DNA of 64,000 nt from Pelomonas sp. Root1217 (GCF_001425705.1 NZ_LMDC01000031.1:1-64000), one strand, 5' to 3'; counted from the first letter of the stretch, positions 17,377 through 25,564 are shown. The notes: generated by a model not told the origin, from the sequence alone. A program made the numbers and translations.

Positions 17377-17730
17377 TCAGCCGCTCAGCTCGCCGCCTTG
17401 CATCGGCCGCACGCCGAAGTCATAGAGGGCCCGCTGCAGTTCCTCTGCGCGATCCTCGCCAAGGTCGGCAAAGAGGCGGCTGTTGGGCGTGCTGCGGATC
17501 TGGCCGATCTGGTTGTAGCCCAGCGTCTTGGCGCACGCCAGGGTGCGCGACGTCAGCGGCAGGCACTCGAGCGGCGCCTGGTCGGCGAGGCTCAAAAGCC
17601 GGGCATAGGTTTCGGGAGAGATGGACACGTTGCCTGCACTGGCGGGCGCCGGATCGGAATGCAGGGGCTTGGAGGGACTGGCCGCAAGCGCGGAGCTCGG
17701 AGTATGGAGCTGGTCGCTATGGCAGTTCAT
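17377..17730 (-). CDS. RNA polymerase alpha-CTD-like small protein
   Basis: A 117-residue protein with a disordered, Ser/Pro/Ala-rich N-terminus (1-38) and a compact helical C-terminus (about 40-112). In that part, PLECLPLTSRTLACAKTLGY, IGQIRST, then LGEDRAEELQRALYDFGVRP follow the helix-hairpin-helix pattern of the RNA polymerase alpha C-terminal domain (LSVRALNCL...IGDL...LGKKSLTEIK...L). It may bind DNA or a transcription factor, as a free alpha-CTD mimic. It lies downstream of a LuxR gene, a lux box and an 18-codon ORF, all on the same strand, and has its own terminator. Function is inference. Confidence 0.6.
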   Translation of the reverse strand: MNCHSDQLHTPSSALAASPSKPLHSDPAPASAGNVSISPETYARLLSLADQAPLECLPLTSRTLACAKTLGYNQIGQIRSTPNSRLFADLGEDRAEELQRALYDFGVRPMQGGELSG

Positions 17731-17766
17731 CGTCCCGATGCATCCTGTCCGGCGCGGGTGTTTCGG

Positions 17767-17823
17767 TCAGCCACCAAAGCGTGGAACACCGAGGATTTCG
17801 AGAAGCAGGTCGATGATTAACAT
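17767..17823 (-). CDS. Putative 18-aa peptide between luxR and the alpha-CTD-like gene
   Basis: A short ORF, MLIIDLLLEILGVPRFGG, with GGAG 7-10 nt before its ATG, 36 nt ahead of the alpha-CTD-like gene and 69 nt after a lux box. Leu/Ile-rich residues 2-11 would make an amphipathic helix with acidic residues at 5 and 9. It could be a leader peptide coupling translation of the next gene or a small bioactive peptide. Short ORFs arise by chance, so this needs expression evidence. Confidence 0.35.
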   Translation of the reverse strand: MLIIDLLLEILGVPRFGG

Positions 17824-17892
17824 GGGGGGCTCCGATCGGGGAAAGGCAGAAAGTCGCTGAGCCGGACTTTCCTTGTTTTCACCCCCCTAGGA

Positions 17893-17912
17893 ACCTGGCA
17901 AGTCTGCTAGGT
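17893..17912 (-). promoter_or_regulatory. lux box 1
   Basis: ACCTGGCAAGTCTGCTAGGT is a 20-bp inverted repeat (7 of 8 outer positions paired) with the canonical CT-N12-AG spacing of LuxR-family binding sites. It lies 9 nt after the luxR stop and 69 nt upstream of the 18-codon ORF. That position suits LuxR activation of the downstream leftward genes. It matches lux box 2 at 17 of 20 positions. Confidence 0.7.
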
Positions 17913-17920
17913 TGCGCTCG

Positions 17921-18649
17921 TCAAAGAATGCCGGCGGCCACGCACTTGAGCACGGCTTGGTGCTTGGACGTCACCTCCAGCTTGCGCATCGCATTGCCGA
18001 GATGGAAGTTTGCCGTCTTCTCGCTCATGCCCAGGATGACACTGACTTCCCACGCGGTCTTGCCCTGGGCCGTCCAGCTCAGGACATCCAGCTCGCGCTT
18101 GGTCAGCTTGGGCAGGTCGCCCTTGCTGAGCTTGGGACCCAGCAATCGGTCCGCGGCGGTCAGCGCGTGCGCTGCGAGAAGTTGCAACCCGGCAACCATT
18201 TGCATCAATTGCGCACCGGAGCCGGGAAGCTTTTCGTCCCGATCCACGCCGAGAACGAAGTGCTTGTCTCCTGGCAGATGCAGCTTGACCGCGATGCCGG
18301 TCTGGTAGCCGAAAGGCGCCTGCATTTCCCAAAGCTCGCCGACGCCCGCCGCCACGTAGGTGGCCTGGTCATAGACGACAGGCACCGTGTGCGTCATCAA
18401 ATGGCCCACCACCGGGTCCCGCAGGGCATCGTTGCGGTCTTTCGCCGCTTCCAGATAGCCTGCGGGCGTGTTGCCGTAGGTGGTGATCTTCATGGTGTCG
18501 TCTTTCAGGACGCCACGCATCAGCATGCCCGAGATGATCGGAAAGCCCATGGCATCCGCCGTCTTGACAAGACGGCGCTCGAAGCCCTCGAAGTCTTCGC
18601 TGAGACCGACATCAATCAGCTGCTGATAGTTGATTTCGGGCTTGCCCAT
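17921..18649 (-). CDS. LuxR-family quorum-sensing regulator (solo)
   Basis: A 242-residue regulator with an N-terminal autoinducer-binding domain (about 18-165) and a GerE/LuxR helix-turn-helix at 182-242 (LTKRELDVLSW, then KTANFHLGNAMRKL). Acyl-homoserine-lactone pocket residues are largely kept: Y58 (usually Trp), Y65, D78-P79 of the DPV motif. No luxI synthase is within the window, so it is a solo or has a distant partner. The ATG at 18649 was taken as the start; TTG at 18658 is the alternative and lies inside lux box 2. That box directly abuts the ATG, suggesting self-regulation. Confidence 0.85.
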   Translation of the reverse strand: MGKPEINYQQLIDVGLSEDFEGFERRLVKTADAMGFPIISGMLMRGVLKDDTMKITTYGNTPAGYLEAAKDRNDALRDPVVGHLMTHTVPVVYDQATYVAAGVGELWEMQAPFGYQTGIAVKLHLPGDKHFVLGVDRDEKLPGSGAQLMQMVAGLQLLAAHALTAADRLLGPKLSKGDLPKLTKRELDVLSWTAQGKTAWEVSVILGMSEKTANFHLGNAMRKLEVTSKHQAVLKCVAAGIL

Positions 18650-18669
18650 ACCTGCCAAGTCTGCCAGCT
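18650..18669. promoter_or_regulatory. lux box 2, abutting the luxR start codon
   Basis: ACCTGCCAAGTCTGCCAGCT has the CT-N12-AG form and matches lux box 1 at 17 of 20 positions. It occupies the 20 bases immediately before the luxR ATG, where bound LuxR would block its own expression. It is also 67 nt upstream of the divergent gene at 18737, so it could activate that gene. Confidence 0.65.
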
Positions 18670-18736
18670 TGTTCCCCGCTGGCCCTGACCAGAGACTGCC
18701 CTCCCGTTCGAATCACACGACACAGAGGAGCCGTCC

Positions 18737-19153
18737 ATGTCAACCCTGATCCAGTTGCCCGAAGGCAGCGTCTGCTGGCCGGTGGCCGCACTGTCCAGCG
18801 CCGCCCAGGATGTCCGCCACGCCCGGACCCAGGTGCACCGCGCGCGCCGCGACGAGCACCGCATCAGCGGCTCGACGCGTTGGGAGCGTTGTTATGCCGA
18901 TGCCTGCGCCTGGGTGGAATGGGACTGGGTCGAGATCACCGAGGGCACCATCGCGCAGGCCGATCCGCTCAATGTGCGCTCCAACGTGTTGCTGCTGGAC
19001 GCCCGCGGCCGCCCGCTGCTGTCGTCGCGCCGCCGCGCGACGCTGGCCACGCTGGTGTATCTGCTGCCCTGGCAGGGGCCGGTGCTGGACACGCTGAGGA
19101 TGGACCCGTCTTCGCGCCGCGCCGTCGTGGTCGATCAACGCCTGGCTGCCTGA
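18737..19153 (+). CDS. Hypothetical protein, 138 aa
   Basis: Not recognised. A soluble protein with no signal peptide or membrane segment. It has an Arg-rich middle (about residues 28-52), an acidic Trp-containing stretch (WVEWDWVEIT), and a C-terminal part with VLLLDARGRPLLSSRRRA followed by a hydrophobic LATLVYLLPW. AGAGGAG lies 6 nt before the ATG, a strong ribosome site. It is divergent from the LuxR gene with lux box 2 in the shared 87-nt gap, so quorum control is possible. The thioesterase gene follows after 68 nt. Confidence 0.65.
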   Translation: MSTLIQLPEGSVCWPVAALSSAAQDVRHARTQVHRARRDEHRISGSTRWERCYADACAWVEWDWVEITEGTIAQADPLNVRSNVLLLDARGRPLLSSRRRATLATLVYLLPWQGPVLDTLRMDPSSRRAVVVDQRLAA

Positions 19154-19221
19154 ACCCGGGTGACAGCGCGGGGCACTGCCTTTGCGCAGAATCAGCGGCT
19201 TCTTTGCTTGAAGCCGTTGCC

Positions 19222-19764
19222 ATGAGTTCTTCCGCCCCCGACGACATCCTCGCGCAGTGGCAAGCCGACGAGGCCGCGGCGCGCACGCGCCAGCAACAGG
19301 AGCCCGGCTTGGCATCACGCGCCTTGCTGGCCGGCAAGACCGGCCTGCAGCAGATGCAGGCCCTGCTGGACGGCGAATGCCCGCCCGCACCCATCAGCCG
19401 AACGATGGACTTCCTGTTGGTCTCGGTGGCTGATGGCGAGGCCGTCTTCCAGGGCCGCCCCCAGTTCAAGCACTACAACCCGCTGGGAGGCGTGCATGGC
19501 GGCTGGTTCGCGACGCTGCTGGACTCGGCGCTGGGCTGCGCTGTGCACACCATCCTGCCCGTCGGGCGGGGCTACACGACGCTGGAGTTCAAGGTCAACC
19601 TGGTGCGCGGCCTGAACGACAAGGTGCCGCTCGTGCGCGCCATTGGCCACGTGGTGCACCGCGGCCGCCAGGTGACGACGGCCGAAGCCGAACTGGTCGG
19701 CCATGACGGCAAGCTGTACGCGCATGCCAGCACCACCTGCCTGCTGTTCGATATTCCCGGCTAG
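19222..19764 (+). CDS. PaaI-family hotdog thioesterase
   Basis: A 180-residue hotdog-fold protein of the PaaI/YigI thioesterase group, which hydrolyses acyl- or aryl-CoA thioesters. Family features: HYNPLGGVHGGWFATLLDSA, where the HGG turn and following Asp/Ser are the active-site region, and GYTTLEFKVNLVRGL, then GRQVTTAEAEL. It has an extra 50-residue helical N-terminus. Cytoplasmic. It overlaps the convergent MOSC gene by 4 nt. The physiological thioester is unknown. Confidence 0.82.
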   Translation: MSSSAPDDILAQWQADEAAARTRQQQEPGLASRALLAGKTGLQQMQALLDGECPPAPISRTMDFLLVSVADGEAVFQGRPQFKHYNPLGGVHGGWFATLLDSALGCAVHTILPVGRGYTTLEFKVNLVRGLNDKVPLVRAIGHVVHRGRQVTTAEAELVGHDGKLYAHASTTCLLFDIPG

Positions 19765-20306
19765 ACGCGTTCGAGCCTGGCGTGCGGCGCCGGTGGCAGC
19801 CGCACCGCAATCACGTCGCCCGGCTTCACGACACCGCCGGCCAGCACGACGCTCATGACGCCGGCCTTGCGCACGATCTCGCCATCGGCATCGCGGTCGA
19901 CGACGGCCTTCAGGAGGCCGGCCTCGAAGTTCTCAATCTGCGGGCAGGGGTTGCGCAGGCCGGTCACGCGCAGCACGACCTCCGCGCCGATGCGCAACTC
20001 CGTATCGCGAGGCAGGGCCAGCAGGTCGATGCCGCGCGTCGTCAGGTTCTCGCCCATCTGGCCCGGCTGCACGCCAAAGCCGCGCGCGGCCAGTTCGTCG
20101 AAGAGCTCGCCCTGGATCAGGTGGACCTGTCGCAGGTTGGGCTGGCTCGGGTCGACGGCCACGCGCGAGCGGTGCTTGACCGTCACACCGCAGTGGGCGT
20201 CGCCTTCGACGCCCTGCCCTGTGACGACACGCAGTTCGTCTCTCGCGAACTTGGAAAAGCTGTGCGTTGCGCTGGACCAAACGGCTGCAACGACCGCTGT
20301 CGTCAT
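19761..20306 (-). CDS. MOSC domain protein
   Basis: A 181-residue stand-alone MOSC domain, the C-terminal fold of molybdenum cofactor sulfurases and YiiM-type enzymes. Seen: LRVVTGQGVEGDAH at the N-terminus, HLIQGELFDEL, QMGENLTTRGIDLLALPRDTE, and the conserved cysteine in GLRNPCPQIENF, the likely sulfur/metal ligand. Relatives bind Mo cofactor and reduce N-hydroxylated compounds. Its ATGA start overlaps the eda stop, so it is translated with eda, an unusual partnership. Confidence 0.85.
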   Translation of the reverse strand: MTTAVVAAVWSSATHSFSKFARDELRVVTGQGVEGDAHCGVTVKHRSRVAVDPSQPNLRQVHLIQGELFDELAARGFGVQPGQMGENLTTRGIDLLALPRDTELRIGAEVVLRVTGLRNPCPQIENFEAGLLKAVVDRDADGEIVRKAGVMSVVLAGGVVKPGDVIAVRLPPAPHARLERV

Positions 20307-20926
20307 GCGCGCAGCGCCGCAGCTTCCGAAGCCAGCTTGGTGATACGCGCCCAGTCCTTGGCGTCGACCGCGTCCTGCGGCGTCAGCCAGGAGCCGCCGC
20401 AGACCTTGACGTTGGGCAACGTCAGGAACTGCGGCGCCGTCTCCAGCGAGATGCCGCCGGTCGGGCAGAAAGCCACGTCCGGGAAGGGGCCGGCCAGCGA
20501 CTTCAGCAGGTTGACGCCACCGACAGCGACGGCCGGGAAGAGCTTGAGGAAGCCGAAGCCAGCCGCATTGGCCTGCATGACCTCGGAGGCCGTCGACACA
20601 CCGGGCAGCAGCGGCAGGCCCTGGGCCTGGCAGGCGGCGGCCAATGCGTCGGTGTAGCCGGGACTGACGCCGAACTGGCAGCCGGCGCTCTTCGCATTCG
20701 CTACGTCGATGGGATTGCGCAGCGTGCCAGCGCCGACGATGGCACCAGGCACCTTGGCCATGGCTTCCATGGCCCGCAAGGCGACGGGGGTGCGCAGCGT
20801 CACCTCAAGCACGCGCACACCGCCGGCCACCAGGGCTTCGGCCAGCGGCACGGCATCTTCCAGGCGTTGGATGACGATGACGGGGATGACAGGGCCGTGG
20901 CTGGCCAGGCTGGGTGTGTCGATCAT
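20303..20926 (-). CDS. eda: KDPG aldolase (2-dehydro-3-deoxy-phosphogluconate aldolase)
   Basis: Cleaves 2-dehydro-3-deoxy-6-phosphogluconate to pyruvate and glyceraldehyde-3-phosphate, the second step of the Entner-Doudoroff pathway. The 207-residue class I aldolase shows VLEVTLRTP with the catalytic Glu, VGAGTL, GFLKLFPA with the Schiff-base Lys, and FCPTGGIS for phosphate. It lies 167 nt downstream of edd on the same strand. It is distinct from DgoA: the LEVTLRT form is glucose-type and VIEVPLNS is galactose-type. Confidence 0.94.
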   Translation of the reverse strand: MIDTPSLASHGPVIPVIVIQRLEDAVPLAEALVAGGVRVLEVTLRTPVALRAMEAMAKVPGAIVGAGTLRNPIDVANAKSAGCQFGVSPGYTDALAAACQAQGLPLLPGVSTASEVMQANAAGFGFLKLFPAVAVGGVNLLKSLAGPFPDVAFCPTGGISLETAPQFLTLPNVKVCGGSWLTPQDAVDAKDWARITKLASEAAALRA

Positions 20927-20966
20927 TTCAGTTCTCCATGAGACCGGGTATTCGGGCCGAGCGCTG

Positions 20967-21040
20967 GGCCGCTCCCGAGCCGGCCCGCTTGGCGAAGCTT
21001 TCGGCTCAATGCCGGAAGCTTTGGCGTCCCCTCGGGGGAC
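20967..21040. repeat. Three consecutive hairpins between edd and eda
   Basis: The 167-nt edd-eda gap holds GGGCCG/CGGCCC (from 20967), an 11-nt inverted repeat AAGCTTTCGGC/GCCGGAAGCTT (20995-21005 and 21011-21021, one mismatch), and the palindrome GTCCCCTCGGGGGAC (21026-21040). No T-run follows on either strand. This looks like a REP-type or processing element that could set the edd:eda mRNA ratio. Confidence 0.55.
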
Positions 21041-21093
21041 CGATCAGGTTGGCGCGCGTTCAGCGCCGCAAGACTGGGCGAGGAGCCTCACTC

Positions 21094-22923
21094 TCACAAC
21101 CAGGTGCAGGCGCCCTCTTCGGCGCTCAGGACATTGCGGCGCAGGCCGGCGAAGAGTTCGCGGCCCAGGCCGTGGGCGTTGACGTCGGCCTCATCCGGGT
21201 CGAGCGTCGCCACCTCGCGCGTCGCCCATTCGGCCTCGTCGACCAGGGCGGCCAGCGTGCCGGTCTGCGCGCAAACGCGCACGACGTCGCCATCACGCAG
21301 CTTGGCCAGCGGCCCACCGGCCAGGGCCTCGGGGCTGACGTGGATGGCCGCGGGCACCTTGCCGGAGGCCCCGCTCATGCGGCCGTCGGTGACCAGCGCC
21401 ACCTTGAATCCCTTGCCCTGCAGCACGGCCAGCGGCGGCGTCAGCTTGTGCAGCTCGGGCATGCCATTGGCGTGCGGGCCCTGGAAGCGCACGACGACGA
21501 TGACGTCGCGCTCCAGCTCGCCGTTCTTGAACGCGTTCAGCATGGCTTCCTGCGTCGTGAAGATGCGGCAAGGCGCCTCCACGGTGTGGCGATCTTCGGG
21601 CACGGCCGAGACCTTGATGACGGCGCGGCCGAGGTTGCCGGCCAGCAGCTTGAGGCCACCGGTGGCGCTGAAAGGCGCGGCGGCCGTGCGCACGACACCG
21701 TCGTCGCCACTGGCGGCCGGCAGCGGCTCGCGCACCACCTCGCCGCTCTGGCCCACCGCCCGCGGCACGAAGGCATAGGGGCGCAGGCTGTCGCCGGCGA
21801 CTGAGATGACGTCCTCGTGCATCAGGCCGGCGTCCATCAGCTCACGGATGACGAAGCCCGGGCCGCCGGCGGCCTGGAACTGGTTCACGTCTGCACTGCC
21901 ATTGGGGTAGACGCGCGACAGCAAGGGCACGACGGCGGACAGGTCGGAGAAGTCCGTCCAGTCGATCAGGATGCCGGCCGAACGGGCGACGGCGACCCAG
22001 TGGATCAGGTGGTTGGTCGAGCCGCCGGTGGCGAGCAATGCCGCCATCGCGTTGACGATGCAGCGCTCGTCGACGAGGTGGCCGATGGGTTTGGCGGCCC
22101 GGCCCGCCACGCGGCCGCTGATGTTGATCGCCGTGGCGACCGCCTCGCGCGTCAGCGCCGTGCGCAGGTCGTCATGCGGGTGCACGAAGGCGCTGCCCGG
22201 CGTGTGCAGGCCCATGGCCTCCAGCAGCATCTGGTTGCTGTTGGCGGTGCCGTAGAAGGTGCAGGTGCCGGCGCCGTGATAGGCCGCCTGCTCGCTCTTC
22301 AGCAACTCGTCGCGGCCGACCTTGCCCTGGGCGTAGAGCTCGCGCACCTTGGCCTTGTCGCTGTTGGAGATGCCCGAGCTCATCGGCCCGGCCGGCACGA
22401 AGACGCAGGGCAGATGGCCGAAGTGCAGTGCGCCGATCAACAGGCCCGGCACGATCTTGTCGCAAATGCCCAGCAGGAGGGCCGCGTCGAAGACGTCGTG
22501 CGTCAGCGCGATGGCCGTGCCCATCGCGATGGTGTCACGCGAGAACAGGCTCAGCTCCATGCCAGGCAGGCCTTGCGTCACGCCATCGCACATGGCCGGT
22601 ACGCCGCCCGCCACCTGCACGGTGGCGCCCAGGCGATGCGCCTCCGCGCGGATCTGTTCCGGATAGCCCTCGTAGGGCTGATGCGCCGACAGCATGTCGT
22701 TGTAGGCCGTGACGATCCCGAGGTGGGGGGCTTTCTCGGCGACGATGCGCAGCTTGTCGTTTGACGGCATGGCCGCCACTGCGTGGGCGACGTTGGCGCA
22801 GCCCATGCGCTCGAAACCGCGCTGGCGCCCGCCGAGCTTGGCGATGCGGGCGAGGTAGTCGCCACGCAGCTTGGCGCTGCGTTCGCGGATGCGGTCTGTA
22901 ACTTGACTAAGTGTGTTGTGCAT
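21094..22923 (-). CDS. edd: 6-phosphogluconate dehydratase
   Basis: Dehydrates 6-phosphogluconate to KDPG, the first committed Entner-Doudoroff step. The 609-residue protein is full length for the IlvD/Edd family and binds a [4Fe-4S] cluster. Cysteine-bearing blocks are [25 protein letters not shown] and [26 protein letters not shown] and [20 protein letters not shown] are further family blocks. eda follows. A GTAA-N5-TTAC palindrome lies 44 nt upstream, compatible with an RpiR/HexR repressor, the usual regulator of edd in proteobacteria. Confidence 0.95.
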   Translation of the reverse strand: MHNTLSQVTDRIRERSAKLRGDYLARIAKLGGRQRGFERMGCANVAHAVAAMPSNDKLRIVAEKAPHLGIVTAYNDMLSAHQPYEGYPEQIRAEAHRLGATVQVAGGVPAMCDGVTQGLPGMELSLFSRDTIAMGTAIALTHDVFDAALLLGICDKIVPGLLIGALHFGHLPCVFVPAGPMSSGISNSDKAKVRELYAQGKVGRDELLKSEQAAYHGAGTCTFYGTANSNQMLLEAMGLHTPGSAFVHPHDDLRTALTREAVATAINISGRVAGRAAKPIGHLVDERCIVNAMAALLATGGSTNHLIHWVAVARSAGILIDWTDFSDLSAVVPLLSRVYPNGSADVNQFQAAGGPGFVIRELMDAGLMHEDVISVAGDSLRPYAFVPRAVGQSGEVVREPLPAASGDDGVVRTAAAPFSATGGLKLLAGNLGRAVIKVSAVPEDRHTVEAPCRIFTTQEAMLNAFKNGELERDVIVVVRFQGPHANGMPELHKLTPPLAVLQGKGFKVALVTDGRMSGASGKVPAAIHVSPEALAGGPLAKLRDGDVVRVCAQTGTLAALVDEAEWATREVATLDPDEADVNAHGLGRELFAGLRRNVLSAEEGACTWL

Positions 22924-22966
22924 GCGGGTCTCCTGCGGCTCTCGTAACCGGCCCTTGGGGATTTAG

Positions 22967-22979
22967 GTAACCATATTAC
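22967..22979. promoter_or_regulatory. HexR-like palindrome upstream of edd
   Basis: GTAACCATATTAC contains GTAA and TTAC arms spaced by 5 nt, the same geometry as HexR operators (core GTAA-N5-TTAC). It lies in the 127-nt divergent region between edd and the ChaC-like gene. No hexR gene is in the window. Confidence 0.45.
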
Positions 22980-23050
22980 TTGCCTCGAGGGCTGCGCGGG
23001 TTACGGGCTGGGTACCTGAGAAACGTCGTGCAACTCTCTGGCATGACAAG

Positions 23051-23683
23051 ATGGAGGCGATGGCGTCACAGGCAATCCATATTCCCCATGGCCCGGCGCG
23101 CAGCGCCCATCTGTTGCAGCGCACGACCGCCGAATGGCGCGCCAGCGGCGAAGACCTGCTGCTGTTTGCCTATGGCTCGTTGATCTGGCGGCCCGAGTTC
23201 GAGTATGCCGACGCCCTACCGGCGCGGGTGTTGGGCTTTCACCGCGTGCTTCGCATGCGTTCGCGCGTGAACCGCGGCTCGCCCCAGGAGCCGGGCCTGG
23301 TGCTGGCGTTGATCTCGGGAGGCAGTTGCCGTGGCTTGGTCTACCGCATCCCGCGCACCGTGGGTGAAGAGGTGTTACCACGGCTATGGGAACGCGAGAT
23401 GCCTAATGGCGTCTATGAGCCGCGCTGGCTGAACTGCGACACCGCTGCGGGGCGGCTGCGCGCCCTGGCGTTCACGCTGTCGCGCCAGAGTCCCAACTGG
23501 ACCGGGCCACTGCATGAGCCGGAGCTGTTGCACATCTTTCAACACGCCAGCGGCCGCTACGGCACGACGCTGGACTATCTGCTGCGCACCGTTCAGGGTT
23601 TGCGCGAGCATGGGATCCGCGACGCGGAACTGGAGCGCCAGGCCCACTTGGCGGCACAACACGGGCTATGCGCCCCGCTTTGA
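23051..23683 (+). CDS. ChaC-like gamma-glutamylcyclotransferase
   Basis: A 210-residue ChaC-family enzyme, predicted to degrade glutathione to 5-oxoproline and Cys-Gly. The substrate-binding loop is LFAYGSLIWRP (residues 38-48), and the catalytic Glu sits in LWEREMPNGVYEPRW. VLGFHRVLRMRS and GRLRALAFT are further family blocks. The ATG at 23051 gives 210 residues; 23060 is an alternative. It is divergent from edd and its stop directly abuts the stop of the convergent next gene. Confidence 0.85.
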   Translation: MEAMASQAIHIPHGPARSAHLLQRTTAEWRASGEDLLLFAYGSLIWRPEFEYADALPARVLGFHRVLRMRSRVNRGSPQEPGLVLALISGGSCRGLVYRIPRTVGEEVLPRLWEREMPNGVYEPRWLNCDTAAGRLRALAFTLSRQSPNWTGPLHEPELLHIFQHASGRYGTTLDYLLRTVQGLREHGIRDAELERQAHLAAQHGLCAPL

Positions 23684-24292
23684 TCAGCCCCGGAGCCGCG
23701 CGAGGTCTTCCTCAGTGTCGACGTCGACATGCACGCCCGGGTCGTCGACGGGAATGGGTTGCGCCGCATAGCGCGCCACGATGCGCCTTGCGCCCTCATC
23801 GCCCTGCAGGGCCACCAACTCCGAGTAGAGCTCGGTGCCAAAGCCGACCGGATGGCCCTGGATGCCGCGGTACTGGGCGTAGCAGACGGGGTAGCGCTCC
23901 AACCCCTCAGCCACGGCCATGATGGTGGTCGGCTGTACGAGCGGCATGTCGGCCGGCAGGATGAGCCAGCCGTCGGCATCACCCGTGGCGCTGACGCCGG
24001 CGACGATGGAATGCCCCATGCCGATGGGCTGAGGCCGGCCGTGGCTATCGCGCTCAGGCAGCGTCACGACGTCGCGCGCCGCGATGAGCTTGTGCACGGC
24101 CGGCGCCAGGGCTGCCGTCGTCACAACGACAACCGGAAGCTGCGTCGCGATGGCATGGCGCAAGGTGCGCGCCAGCAAGGTATCTCCACCGGGCGTTCCC
24201 GCCAGGTGCTGTTCCAGCTTGTGGCCCGAGCCGCGGAAGCGCGAGCCGCGACCCGCGGCCAGCACAACGACGACGGGGCGTCGCTTTGTCAT
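23684..24292 (-). CDS. MobA/MocA-like nucleotidyltransferase
   Basis: A 202-residue nucleotidyltransferase of the molybdenum cofactor cytidylyl/guanylyltransferase group. VVLAAGRGSRFRGSGHKL is the nucleotide loop, LILPADMPLV the metal-binding Asp block, and QGHPVGFG the acceptor-site motif typical of MocA (CTP:molybdopterin cytidylyltransferase). This cofactor equips xanthine-oxidase-family enzymes, none of which is in the window. Base specificity (CTP or GTP) cannot be settled here, though GHPVGF favours CTP. Confidence 0.78.
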   Translation of the reverse strand: MTKRRPVVVVLAAGRGSRFRGSGHKLEQHLAGTPGGDTLLARTLRHAIATQLPVVVVTTAALAPAVHKLIAARDVVTLPERDSHGRPQPIGMGHSIVAGVSATGDADGWLILPADMPLVQPTTIMAVAEGLERYPVCYAQYRGIQGHPVGFGTELYSELVALQGDEGARRIVARYAAQPIPVDDPGVHVDVDTEEDLARLRG

Positions 24293-24426
24293 TTGCTATT
24301 CGTCCTTCAAAACCCACTGACCTAGCGCCGGTCTGAGCCGTTTGCTGCAGTGCCACAAGCATGCCGAGTGAGGCTTCGCTTGAAACTGGGGCGTTCACTT
24401 AAGGGAAGGTCTGCATACTTCGGGTC

Positions 24427-25062
24427 ATGAGCAAGTTGAGCGACTTCCGAAAGAGCTACGAACTAGGGGAACTGGACGAGGCGCAAGCCGCGGATGGACC
24501 GCTGGCGCTCTTCAACCGCTGGATGGATGAGGCTATCGCTCACGATGTGTCCGAGCCGACCGCGATGACGGTGGCCACCGTTGGCGCCAACCACCGGCCA
24601 TCGACCCGCGTCGTGCTGCTCAAGGGCTGCGATGCACGCGGCATGGTCTGGTTCACGAATTACGAAAGCCGCAAAGGTGAAGAGTTAGCAGGCAACCCTT
24701 ACGCGGCCTTGCAATTCCACTGGGTGGAGATGGAACGCGTCGTGCGCATTGAGGGGCGTGTCGAGAAGACGTCGGCGCAGGAATCGGACGACTACTTCAA
24801 GAGCCGGCCCCTGGATTCCCGCCTGGGGGCCTGGGCTTCACCACAGAGCCGGGTCATCAGTTCACGTGCTGTGCTGGTGGCCAATGCAGCCAAGGCGGCC
24901 GTCAAGCACGGCCTGAATCCTGGTCGGCCGCCGCACTGGGGCGGCTACCGGCTGGTGCCAGATCGTTACGAGTTCTGGCAGGGCCGCCGTTCGCGGCTGC
25001 ACGACCGGCTGGTCTTCAGCCTGGATGCCGACCGCTGGGTGCGCGAACGGCTGGCGCCCTAA
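24427..25062 (+). CDS. pdxH: Pyridoxamine 5'-phosphate oxidase
   Basis: FMN-dependent oxidase making pyridoxal 5'-phosphate from PNP or PMP. The 211-residue protein covers the whole family: [20 protein letters not shown] (FMN/substrate site), [28 protein letters not shown], and the C-terminal [20 protein letters not shown], which is the diagnostic PdxH C-terminal motif. Monocistronic. Its last 4 nt overlap the convergent DUF3299 gene. Confidence 0.95.
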   Translation: MSKLSDFRKSYELGELDEAQAADGPLALFNRWMDEAIAHDVSEPTAMTVATVGANHRPSTRVVLLKGCDARGMVWFTNYESRKGEELAGNPYAALQFHWVEMERVVRIEGRVEKTSAQESDDYFKSRPLDSRLGAWASPQSRVISSRAVLVANAAKAAVKHGLNPGRPPHWGGYRLVPDRYEFWQGRRSRLHDRLVFSLDADRWVRERLAP

Positions 25063-25544
25063 TTGACGGCGCTGCCGTCCTCGACGCGGTAGTACAGGCC
25101 GTAAGGGTCGTCGTTCAGCACGGCCAGCACGCCTTCAACGATGACAGGCTCCAGCGTGTAGCGAACCGGCTTCTTGGTTCGCACCTCGACCAGGCCTTCG
25201 GGGCCGGCCGGTACGCAAAAGGAGCAGGTCGTCGGCACCGAGGACAACAGGAAGTGCTGCTGCTTGTCGCCCGCCTCCAGCGGCATCATGAAGCCCTGCA
25301 CCTTGACGGTCTTGCGGTCCAGCGCCTGCACGGCTGCCGGGAAGGTCGGCACGATCTTCTTTTTCTCGGCTTTCGCGGTGACCTGGGACAGCAAATGCCA
25401 GGACACGATGTCGGCGCGCTCCTCTAGCGGCTTGAAGGGGCTGCGTGGGTCGTGATAGCCAGGCCCCTGCCCCATGCCCGGCGGCGTTTGGGCGAACGCC
25501 GCAGCAGCGGCAAGACAGACGGCGAGAAGGGACTTGAACTTCAT
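25059..25544 (-). CDS. DUF3299 periplasmic protein
   Basis: A 161-residue exported protein: signal peptide 1-18 ([17 protein letters not shown]), then a DUF3299 domain. [20 protein letters not shown] and [20 protein letters not shown] are the family core, with a CSFC cysteine pair that could bind metal or form a disulfide. It follows an FtsX-type permease and an ABC ATPase. The same trio occurs in Pseudomonas aeruginosa (PA4064-PA4066) within a zinc-starvation (Zur) operon, so a metal-related envelope role is possible. No Zur box was seen here. Confidence 0.75.
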   Translation of the reverse strand: MKFKSLLAVCLAAAAAFAQTPPGMGQGPGYHDPRSPFKPLEERADIVSWHLLSQVTAKAEKKKIVPTFPAAVQALDRKTVKVQGFMMPLEAGDKQQHFLLSSVPTTCSFCVPAGPEGLVEVRTKKPVRYTLEPVIVEGVLAVLNDDPYGLYYRVEDGSAVN

Positions 25545-25564
25545 GATGGCGGGATTGTCGGGGT

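Noticed and set aside
17849-17871. Hairpin GAAAGTC/GACTTTC as a luxR terminator
   Set aside because: Only 7 bp with a 9-nt loop and no T-run on the minus strand; too weak to call.
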